A DNA stretch of 36,303 nt. Origin: a virus. Location: IMG/VR virus record IMGVR_UViG_3300025168_000263, positions 1-36,303 of that record, one strand, 5' to 3'. Shown here one piece after another: positions 8,305 to 13,204 of the stretch (position 1 is its first letter; each line of letters begins with the position of its first letter). The translations under genes were made by a program, and so were the position numbers. The notes beneath the pieces are model-generated. The model was not told the DNA's origin. It ran no database searches and saw nothing but the letters and a program-made list of their open reading frames with translations.

Positions 8305-8747
8305 TACTTACCCCATTTATTGTTTTTGACTACTAACGCCATTACTGCATATATAGCAGTATCTAGAAACGCATCTTCGATTGGTTCGTTCTGAGCCTTG
8401 AAGCTATGTTTCGTTGATAGGTTAACTAGTCGGTTTATCTTATCATTCATCCTTACTATAATACCTAATAAGGACATATTGACCTCTTCCTCAGTTCTTA
8501 ATTGAGTGCCCATAGCAATATTGCCCGGACCGTAGTCAAATTGTTTTTTACAGAATGTCATATACATTGTATTTAATACTTTCTGAAACTCGTGTTCTGT
8601 TTCAGGAAAGTTGTCTTTTATATGTAATACCACATTTTCGCCGGTTTTTTTCTTTTGAGGCATATCTGTAGCTTGTTGCAATTTCTGTACAAGCTCTCTA
8701 TTTCCCCTTTCTTTGGCTTTTATTATTTCTTTGTTGATTTTTTCCAT
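8304..8747 (-). CDS. Nucleotide modification associated domain 1 (DUF1599-like) protein
   Basis: A 147-residue protein whose residues 60-140 match the Nmad1/DUF1599 pattern: KQFDYGPGN (68-76), GIIVRMNDKINRL (95-107) and NEPIEDAFLDTAIYAVMAL (120-138). The conserved acidic residues and the R..DK motif resemble all-alpha MazG-like nucleotide-binding folds. In phages these proteins are linked with nucleotide or base-modification gene sets, though the biochemical activity is not settled. The first 45 residues are charged and variable. The start has TAGGAG upstream and overlaps the metallopeptidase gene by 25 bases. Confidence 0.8.
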   Translation of the reverse strand: MEKINKEIIKAKERGNRELVQKLQQATDMPQKKKTGENVVLHIKDNFPETEHEFQKVLNTMYMTFCKKQFDYGPGNIAMGTQLRTEEEVNMSLLGIIVRMNDKINRLVNLSTKHSFKAQNEPIEDAFLDTAIYAVMALVVKNNKWGK

Positions 8748-9028
8748 AGAAAATCTCCTACTCCTAGTTGATGTAATCCGTTAGATATTGCTTCTATTTG
8801 GCGTTCATTGTGTTCTAAGCCAGTATTGAAGTATATTGCGTGTAAAACCTCGTGTACTAAGGTCTCTACCTTCCTTGAATGGGTAACCTCTTCATTAAGT
8901 CTGATAATATTATGTTTTACTGCGTGTTGGCCGTATAACTCTTTATTTTCTTCTTTATGAACGAGTTGTTGCTCTACTACTTCATATAAGTGTCCACCTA
9001 TATTTAAACTCCTATTACTTTTTTTCAT
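8723..9028 (-). CDS. Small zinc metallopeptidase-like protein (HExxH)
   Basis: A 101-residue protein with VETLVHEVLHAIYF: the HExxH zinc motif is His59-Glu60 to His63, and Glu79 in ERQIEAISNGL is a likely third ligand. This is the arrangement of ImmA/IrrE-like and related gluzincins, here in minimal form without a DNA-binding domain. It is the first gene of the leftward operon, next to the control region, with GGGAG before ATG 9028. In phages such proteins may cut host or phage regulators. The substrate is unknown. Confidence 0.8.
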   Translation of the reverse strand: MKKSNRSLNIGGHLYEVVEQQLVHKEENKELYGQHAVKHNIIRLNEEVTHSRKVETLVHEVLHAIYFNTGLEHNERQIEAISNGLHQLGVGDFLWKKSTKK

Positions 9029-9070
9029 TTTTACTCCCTTTTTATGTTAAATAATTAGTTGTGTATGCAA

Positions 9071-9098
9071 TATATACATAAAATACTACACAAGTCAA
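9071..9098 (-). promoter_or_regulatory. Candidate leftward promoter for the 9028-62 operon
   Basis: On the minus strand TTGACT (9098-9093) is followed by TATATA after 16 bases, or TATATT after 18 bases. Transcription would start near 9060, giving a leader of about 35 bases with a GGGAG ribosome site before the metallopeptidase ATG. Confidence 0.6.
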
Positions 9099-9153
9099 TA
9101 CATTAGTAAATTAATTGTTAATAAAAATATATTTTACAATAACATATATAAAA

Positions 9154-9168
9154 GTATTGACAACAATA
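9154..9168 (+). promoter_or_regulatory. Shared 15-base -35-type element
   Basis: GTATTGACAACAATA containing a perfect TTGACA (9157-9162) on the plus strand. The same 15 bases occur on the minus strand at 4326-4312. The -10 at standard spacing (TAACTT, 9180-9185) is weak, so it may be an activator-dependent promoter or a protein site. Confidence 0.4.
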
Positions 9169-9215
9169 AGATATTTCCTTAACTTGGAAAGTCTTTGGGA
9201 CGAAAAAAAACCCTA

Positions 9216-9281
9216 ATGTTCGATGTTCTTAAAAAGCTTAATTAACTCTTATCTATTTTTAAACATTATGTTCGATGTTCT
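9216..9281 (+). repeat. Two direct copies of ATGTTCGATGTTCT
   Basis: Identical 14-mers at 9216-9229 and 9268-9281, 52 bases apart (about five helical turns). Each contains GTTC twice with three bases between. The second copy runs into GTTCTAGAGAAC (9277-9288), an inverted pair GTTCT/AGAAC. The arrangement suggests a cooperative operator or replication-initiator site in the divergent control region. Confidence 0.55.
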
Positions 9282-9578
9282 AGAGAACCCTCTTAATTTT
9301 TAAAAAAATTTTTAATATCACCTAAAAAAACACCACCTCACGAATATTACCCGCCGATTTTCATTATTGTTGAAAAAAATGCAGGATTTTGCGTGTCCCT
9401 CTTGTATTCCGAGAGGGGGCCGGGTACGAAAGTTTTTCCATATATGAGGATTAGGTTGAAAATTCCAAAAAGTTTTCAATAAGGTTTAATATTTGTAATC
9501 TTTTTTACACTCTGGTCTATAATTATTTTCATTTATTTGCATTATATACTTGACTCTAAATATTATTCGCCGTAGAAT

Positions 9579-9588
9579 CTGGTATGAT
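9579..9588 (+). promoter_or_regulatory. Extended -10 promoter for first rightward gene
   Basis: CTGGTATGAT contains TG-n-TATGAT (9580-9588), an extended -10 box that needs little -35 sequence. Transcription would start near 9595, ahead of the ATG at 9626. The box overlaps the alternative ATG at 9584, which argues against that start. A related TATGATAG occurs upstream of the minus-strand gene at 10369-10836. Confidence 0.45.
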
Positions 9589-9625
9589 AGGAAACAACCA
9601 GAACACGAAAGGGACAGGGACAGAG

Positions 9626-9865
9626 ATGAAACAAGACGATATAATGCATTTAGCTACTATGTTTGAGAGAGTGGCTAAGCTATTAAAGTCAGGTGTTAAG
9701 CCTTCAGACTTACAATCAGTAATTATTGCTATGGGCGGTACATACACTAACGGACTACATTATGAGTGGCAACAAGTTATTGAGAGATTGGTACAGTATT
9801 ACGGTACTGACTTCAATGACAATACATTCAAGTGTAACTTGTATGACATTAAGAAGCGTAAATAA
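9626..9865 (+). CDS. Small early protein, unknown
   Basis: A 79-residue protein starting MKQDDIMHLATMFER. I chose ATG 9626, preceded by GGGACAGAG, because the upstream in-frame ATG (9584) lies within the probable -10 box. The sequence is mostly helical (EWQQVIERLVQYYG) with a GGTYTNGLHYE turn and a basic end, DIKKRK. It is the first rightward gene, where phages often encode host-takeover or regulatory proteins. No family is recognised. Confidence 0.65.
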   Translation: MKQDDIMHLATMFERVAKLLKSGVKPSDLQSVIIAMGGTYTNGLHYEWQQVIERLVQYYGTDFNDNTFKCNLYDIKKRK

Positions 9866-9872
9866 CAACAAC

Positions 9873-9894
9873 GGCGGGGGCTTCGGCCTCCGCC
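9873..9894 (+). other. Nine-pair hairpin with UUCG loop
   Basis: GGCGGGGGC (9873-9881) pairs with GCCTCCGCC (9886-9894) around TTCG, with one G-U pair. The closing C(UUCG)G is the extra-stable tetraloop. No T run follows, so it is not a classic terminator. It sits between two small genes and may protect mRNA ends, pause transcription or insulate translation. Confidence 0.75.
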
Positions 9895-9914
9895 ACAACA
9901 AATAAGGAAGTAAC

Positions 9915-10106
9915 ATGGAATTTACAATAATGGTTTTAGGATTTAGTACACTGATATTAGGTTGCTGGGCAATAGAGGAAATAGGGTTCAAGAGAGGCCA
10001 GGCCTATGCTAAGAGGAACCAATGTAGCTGTTGCGGTTGTTGCATAGATGATATGCATGAATGCAATACTATGAATAAAGAAATGTCTAAGATATTCAAT
10101 AAATAG
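9915..10106 (+). CDS. Small membrane protein with Cys cluster
   Basis: A 63-residue protein. Residues 3-22 (FTIMVLGFSTLILGCWAIEE) form one likely membrane segment. A basic linker follows, then a cysteine cluster CSCCGCC at 37-43 and another Cys in HECN. The ribosome site AAGGAAG is close to ATG 9915. A metal-binding or disulfide-linked cytoplasmic/periplasmic patch next to a single TM helix would fit, but no family is recognised. It is the last gene before a terminator. Confidence 0.65.
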   Translation: MEFTIMVLGFSTLILGCWAIEEIGFKRGQAYAKRNQCSCCGCCIDDMHECNTMNKEMSKIFNK

Positions 10107-10112
10107 ACAACA

Positions 10113-10146
10113 AGCCCTGGGAATAAAATCCTGGGGCTTTTTCTTT
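10113..10146 (+). terminator. Rho-independent terminator
   Basis: AGCCCTGGGA (10113-10122) pairs with TCCTGGGGCT (10129-10138) around ATAAAA. TTTTTCTTTT follows immediately. It closes the short transcript 9626-10106. Confidence 0.85.
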
Positions 10147-10235
10147 TGTTAGTCCCAAAAAAATGCTGTAGAAGCTAAATGCTACGTCAGCTAAATGTTT
10201 CGCTCCGCTAAATGCAACGCCTCTAATATACCCCC

Positions 10236-10267
10236 TTTTAGCCAAATGGCTTCGCATTTGGCTAAAA
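10236..10267 (+). other. 13-pair perfect hairpin carrying the repeat word
   Basis: TTTTAGCCAAATG (10236-10248) pairs fully with CATTTGGCTAAAA (10255-10267) around GCTTCG. It contains the AGCYAAATG repeat in both arms. Without a T run beyond the stem it is not a standard terminator on either strand. Confidence 0.7.
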
Positions 10268-10328
10268 AACCCCCGCCGAAATCGTCAGAATTGGCAAAAT
10301 TTGCCGTCTGCGGTTATTTAATAGAGGT

Positions 10329-10352
10329 ATAGCGGGGAATTACCCCCGCTAT
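10329..10352 (+). other. Nine-pair GC-rich hairpin after the minus-strand gene
   Basis: ATAGCGGGG (10329-10337) pairs with CCCCGCTAT (10344-10352) around AATTAC. It lies 17 bases beyond the stop of the leftward gene at 10369, where a terminator is expected, but no U tract follows on that strand. It may act as a 3'-end stabiliser. Confidence 0.6.
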
Positions 10353-10368
10353 TGATAGGATACAGCCG

Positions 10369-10836
10369 TTATTTACTTTCGGGCTGTTGTGAGATGTCTG
10401 CGGAAACTTTAAATTTCGCAATTCGTTTTGTCTGTGTTCGTGAAGAATCACGGGCTACAGATGTTAATGTTTCTTTATTATCGGAACATAATCTGTTAGC
10501 TTCTGTAACACTATCTAAAGCACTCTGTAATAGGTTGTTAATTGCTTGGCGGTTCTTATTGCCTTCTGACCAACTTTTACTAGTGAATAGATTAATACCG
10601 GAATCTTGACGGCCTTGTACGACTCTATAGGATAGGTCGTATTGTGTCATCTTGTTAGCTACGAATCCGTCAGCTTCTGCATTGGTGTCTTTAAGTATGC
10701 TTTTGGCGGTTCGGCCTTGTGGTACTTTGACACTATTATACAGAGCGTAGTCGTCGTAATAGGAAGATTCCATAGATACGCGGTTGTCTGCTGATACTTT
10801 AACACGCGAATCTGTGCTATTTGCTTGTCTTGTCAT
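10369..10836 (-). CDS. Hypothetical protein with SAD...SYYD motif, opposite strand
   Basis: A 155-residue protein starting at ATG 10836, chosen for the GGAG site 8 bases upstream; a longer frame to 10911 has none, and its ATG lies in a TATGATAG box that may be the -10. The N-terminal part has SADNRVSMESSYYDDY (residues 15-30), closely related to a segment of the 80-residue protein at 11673. A second VSAD lies near the C-terminus (about 146-149). The middle is helical and rich in N, S, Q and R. It is the only minus-strand gene within the rightward region, so it is transcribed separately. No family is recognised. Confidence 0.72.
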   Translation of the reverse strand: MTRQANSTDSRVKVSADNRVSMESSYYDDYALYNSVKVPQGRTAKSILKDTNAEADGFVANKMTQYDLSYRVVQGRQDSGINLFTSKSWSEGNKNRQAINNLLQSALDSVTEANRLCSDNKETLTSVARDSSRTQTKRIAKFKVSADISQQPESK

Positions 10837-10966
10837 ATTGATTTCTCCTTTGTTTAAGAGGTCGCAATTCTCACGACCAATATTTGGTAAATCGTTATTC
10901 TTAACTATCATAAATCAATTTAGTGAACTTAGACCAAAGGCACAAGGACTATATAAAATAAACCAG

Positions 10967-10990
10967 ACCGACCAGTCGGTTTAATTTTTT
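10967..10990 (+). terminator. Inverted repeat with T tract, terminator or operator
   Basis: ACCGAC-CA-GTCGGT (10967-10980) followed by TTAATTTTTT. As RNA the stem would be five pairs with a four-base loop, a weak terminator on the plus strand. Its place upstream of the leftward gene also suits an operator. Confidence 0.4.
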
Positions 10991-11056
10991 ATAAGCCCGT
11001 GATAGACCCGACGGGACGGCCTTTAGCTAAATGATACAGCAATAAGACCTAGTGTT

Positions 11057-11079
11057 TATAGCCAAATGTTTTGGCTATA
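11057..11079 (+). other. Ten-pair hairpin carrying AGCCAAATG
   Basis: TATAGCCAAA (11057-11066) pairs perfectly with TTTGGCTATA (11070-11079) around TGT. It repeats the AGCYAAATG word also found in the hairpin at 10236-10267. Confidence 0.65.
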
Positions 11080-11087
11080 AGTTGCTC

Positions 11088-11176
11088 CCGACCGGAGACA
11101 CGCCGACCGGAGGATAGTCTTTTTTTACTTCTTAAGCTAAATGCAAAAGCTCCCGACCGGAAGGTTCCCGACCGGA
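11088..11176 (+). repeat. Four copies of CCGACCGGA
   Basis: Exact copies at 11088-11096, 11103-11111, 11153-11161 and 11168-11176. They form two pairs with 15-base internal spacing, 50 bases between copies 2 and 3. Related CCGACCAG occurs at 10969 and 11270. The paired spacing suggests binding sites for a multimeric protein. Confidence 0.65.
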
Positions 11177-11267
11177 GGTATGCCGACAAAGAAAGTTCAT
11201 ATAACTATTGTAGGTATCGTCTATTCTCCGTAACTTGATTTATGCGGAACAACTGCAGCCGGTACTA

Positions 11268-11423
11268 ATGCCGACCAGAGATACCGCGACAGTAAATATG
11301 ATGACTAGAGAATATAACTATAATAGATATCACGACACACAGACGGATAGACATCGTATAATCGGACTACATACCCCGTGTCTGGGAATTGTAGACGGAA
11401 AGGTAGTACAATATGTTAGATAA
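11268..11423 (+). CDS. Possible small protein (uncertain)
   Basis: A 51-codon frame beginning MPTRDTATVNMMTREY and ending GKVVQYVR, overlapping the next gene by 11 bases. There is no good ribosome site at this ATG or at the two internal ones (11298, 11301), and the frame continues upstream to a TTG at 11235. The overlap with a following gene is the main support. It could be a chance frame. Confidence 0.3.
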   Translation: MPTRDTATVNMMTREYNYNRYHDTQTDRHRIIGLHTPCLGIVDGKVVQYVR

Positions 11424-11634
11424 ACAGCTAAAAGAAAAAAGACGAATAGTAAATGAAATTGCCCGTATTAAACAAGCAATACTAAATGTTAGAGTAGACG
11501 CAAATATCTTAGTCGCAGAGTTAGAGATTAACGAGAAAGACGCGGTCAAGATGGCTAACCTTATTAGTGATGGTTACGACTTGTTAGATGACGGACTAAA
11601 GATGTTCTATAAGATGATGAAGGACAGGTTTTAG
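11413..11634 (+). CDS. Small helical protein, first of amidoligase cassette
   Basis: A 73-residue, highly charged, almost wholly helical protein (MLDKQLKEKRRIVNEIARIK region, then KDAVKMANLISDGYDLL). Coiled-coil formation is likely in residues 3-45. GGAAAGG lies upstream of ATG 11413. It is the first well-supported gene of the run that ends with the amidotransferase and amidoligase. Function unknown. Confidence 0.6.
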   Translation: MLDKQLKEKRRIVNEIARIKQAILNVRVDANILVAELEINEKDAVKMANLISDGYDLLDDGLKMFYKMMKDRF

Positions 11635-11672
11635 AATGTTTAAGATAAATAATAATAGACTGGAGGTCTAGA

Positions 11673-11915
11673 ATGAGTAAATCAATAGTTAATCAAAATA
11701 TATCTGCCGATATGAGAAGTCAAGAAGATTCTTATTACGACGGGCATATTTCTGACCCTTGTGATGTGTGTACATACGATGAGGGCGTAAGAACAATAGA
11801 CCAAGAGGTCTACTATATACAAGATGATAATGGTCGTCTTGTTGTAGATGTACAATCTACTATGGACGAGTTTGAGAACAGACTAGCTAATCTTAACTTG
11901 AATAAGAGTAGATAA
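11673..11915 (+). CDS. Acidic small protein with SAD-R-SYYD motif
   Basis: An 80-residue acidic protein with a strong site, GGAGGTC, before ATG 11673. Residues 10-23 (ISADMRSQEDSYYD) match a segment of the protein encoded at 10369-10836 although the codons differ. This points to protein-level conservation. Next come CDVC (about 30-33) and an acidic middle (DDNGRLVVDVQSTMDEFENR). Such short acidic proteins beside amidoligases could be substrates, but this is inference. Two genes downstream is the amidotransferase. Confidence 0.7.
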   Translation: MSKSIVNQNISADMRSQEDSYYDGHISDPCDVCTYDEGVRTIDQEVYYIQDDNGRLVVDVQSTMDEFENRLANLNLNKSR

Positions 11916-11920
11916 TTATA

Positions 11921-12115
11921 ATGAATAGTTACAAAAATATAACGGCGGTCGCCTTATTAGGTAGAGATATGCAAACAAGTCCAATTAGTGCAGACTTCTC
12001 TTCCTCAGACCGCCGATTTTTGTCAAAGAATTTGCTTATATATATAGCAAGTAAAAAGATAGTTAGCCTTGACGGGTTAGCTATAAATATTAACACTAAA
12101 GACAAAGGAAAATAG
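11921..12115 (+). CDS. Small hypothetical protein with ISAD sequence
   Basis: A 64-residue frame filling the gap between the 80-residue gene (ends 11915) and the amidotransferase (starts 12119). It contains PISADFSSSDRRF (about 21-33), again with SAD, then a hydrophobic stretch LLIYIASKKIV and a basic tail. It lacks a clear Shine-Dalgarno, so translation may depend on coupling to the upstream stop five bases away. Tight packing is the main support. Confidence 0.5.
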   Translation: MNSYKNITAVALLGRDMQTSPISADFSSSDRRFLSKNLLIYIASKKIVSLDGLAININTKDKGK

Positions 12116-12118
12116 ACT

Positions 12119-13204
12119 ATGTGTGGAATATACGGAATAGCAAAAAGTCCAGAACCTTATACTAAGAAGCAATTAAAAACTGCCAAAAAAGTATTAAGAC
12201 AGATAGCAATAGACAGCGAAACTAGAGGTAGTCACTCGTCGGGTATTGCTTCAGTTGGACTAGAAACTAATATATATAAATCATTACTCAAGTCTAGCAA
12301 ATTTGTGACTTCTAAAGATTATGCAAGAGCATTAGCTTCTATAGCTAAAAACTCTAGTCAGATTCTATTAGGACATACAAGATTTGCGACTGAAGGTGCA
12401 GTTACCGTCCAGAACGCACACCCATTTAAAGTTGGTGGTGTGGTCGGTGCTCATAATGGCTGTGTTTATAACATAGACGAGATGAAGACCAAACTGAACA
12501 AAGACTGCCCGGTAGATAGTCAATTAATCTTTAAATCAATAGACAAAGCAGACGGGATTCAAGATGCAGTTAAGTATTTTGAGTCTGATTTTGCTTTATC
12601 TTTTGTTAAAGATAATCCTCAAATACTGCATTTATGCCGTGAGGATAACAGACCGCTGTTTGTTGCCTATGTAACCAGTCTTAAAACTCTATTCTATGCT
12701 AGTGAAGGCGACTTCATTGAGGACGCATTAATTATGGCTGGAATAAGCGATGTAGAGGTGTATCAGTTAAGTAAAAATAACTTATATAGCTACAATGTCA
12801 ATCAGTTTACAGACAAAGAAACAAATGTAACAAAAACATCTTTTGACTATGAAAGTATGCAACACTATACACCTACTTATTTAAATAACTATACTAATAA
12901 GACTACACCAGCGACACAGATTAATGCAGGTCAGTATGATTATAGTTGGATTGATAACGACGGAAAGTGGCATGATGGTAAATCTGAACTTATAGAAGAT
13001 GTAGACCATGTTGCATTAGAAGCAGATAAATATGCTCTAATTAGTATGTATGGCGGTAATGAAGAGGACTGGATTTTTGATGAATGGGATAGAACTTGGT
13101 TTTATATCCGTCCAGACGGAGCTCTCTTATCAGTAGATACAGTAGATAGAATGGAAAGAGAAGCTGACGGTATTACTGACGGCTATAATCAGGAGGTCAA
13201 ATAA
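12119..13204 (+). CDS. Class II glutamine amidotransferase
   Basis: A 361-residue protein with an Ntn-type glutaminase domain. Cys2 would become the N-terminal nucleophile after Met removal (MCGIYGI). Other family signatures are RGSHSSGI (36-43), GHTRFAT (85-91), NAHPF (99-103) and AHNG (111-114, oxyanion hole). This domain hydrolyses glutamine to glutamate and ammonia. Residues about 230-361 are not an asparagine-synthetase or GFAT synthase domain but a short acidic tail with WIDNDGKWHDGK and WIFDEWDRTWFYIRPDG repeats of W and D. So it has no acceptor domain of its own. It ends in a TAATG overlap with the amidoligase gene, suggesting the two work as a pair. Confidence 0.9.
   Translation: MCGIYGIAKSPEPYTKKQLKTAKKVLRQIAIDSETRGSHSSGIASVGLETNIYKSLLKSSKFVTSKDYARALASIAKNSSQILLGHTRFATEGAVTVQNAHPFKVGGVVGAHNGCVYNIDEMKTKLNKDCPVDSQLIFKSIDKADGIQDAVKYFESDFALSFVKDNPQILHLCREDNRPLFVAYVTSLKTLFYASEGDFIEDALIMAGISDVEVYQLSKNNLYSYNVNQFTDKETNVTKTSFDYESMQHYTPTYLNNYTNKTTPATQINAGQYDYSWIDNDGKWHDGKSELIEDVDHVALEADKYALISMYGGNEEDWIFDEWDRTWFYIRPDGALLSVDTVDRMEREADGITDGYNQEVK

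Larger units (their letters stand above)
9029..9625. other. Divergent AT-rich control region, possible origin
   Basis: About 600 bases without a convincing gene between the leftward and rightward operons. It holds a leftward promoter, a rightward -35-like element, two copies of ATGTTCGATGTTCT, a run of A/T tracts with TTAATTTTTAAAAAAATTTTTAA-type symmetry near 9293-9315, a hairpin CCCTCT...AGAGGG (9397-9402 with 9412-9417) followed by a G-rich run, and a promoter for the first rightward gene. The composition would suit a replication origin, but no DnaA box or defined iteron set is visible. Confidence 0.6.
10147..10368. repeat. Intergenic region with AGCYAAATG repeats and hairpins
   Basis: A 222-base stretch with no gene. 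AGCTAAATG occurs at 10173-10181 and 10189-10197, CGCTAAATG at 10206-10214, and AGCCAAATG at 10240-10248 with its inverted copy at 10255-10263. An inverted repeat GGCAAA-A-TTTGCC lies near 10293-10305 and two strong hairpins are listed separately. The same word recurs on the other side of the minus-strand gene (11025, 11060, 11135) and as AGCTAAACG at 15030 and 15050. Confidence 0.7.
10837..11267. other. Repeat-rich, non-coding stretch
   Basis: About 430 bases with no convincing gene. It contains the promoter area of the leftward gene, an inverted repeat with a T tract (10967-10990), AGCTAAATG (11025-11033), a hairpin with AGCCAAATG (11057-11079), four CCGACCGGA copies (11088-11176) and AGCTAAATG again (11135-11143). 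A 16-codon frame from ATG 11179 directly abuts a GGAGG with too little spacing, so I do not call it. Confidence 0.6.

Noticed and set aside
9216-9288. LexA/SOS box
   Set aside because: GTTC half-sites are three bases apart; the alphaproteobacterial box is GTTC-N7-GTTC and other known boxes do not fit either.
9584-9625. ATG 9584 as the start of the first rightward gene
   Set aside because: It overlaps a probable extended -10 box and lacks a ribosome site; ATG 9626 fits better.
10352-10609. Plus-strand frame of 85 codons
   Set aside because: It lies opposite the better supported minus-strand gene 10369-10836, whose start has a GGAG site.
11179-11229. 16-codon frame after GGAGG near 11179
   Set aside because: The GGAGG is only one base from the ATG and is part of the CCGACCGGA repeat.
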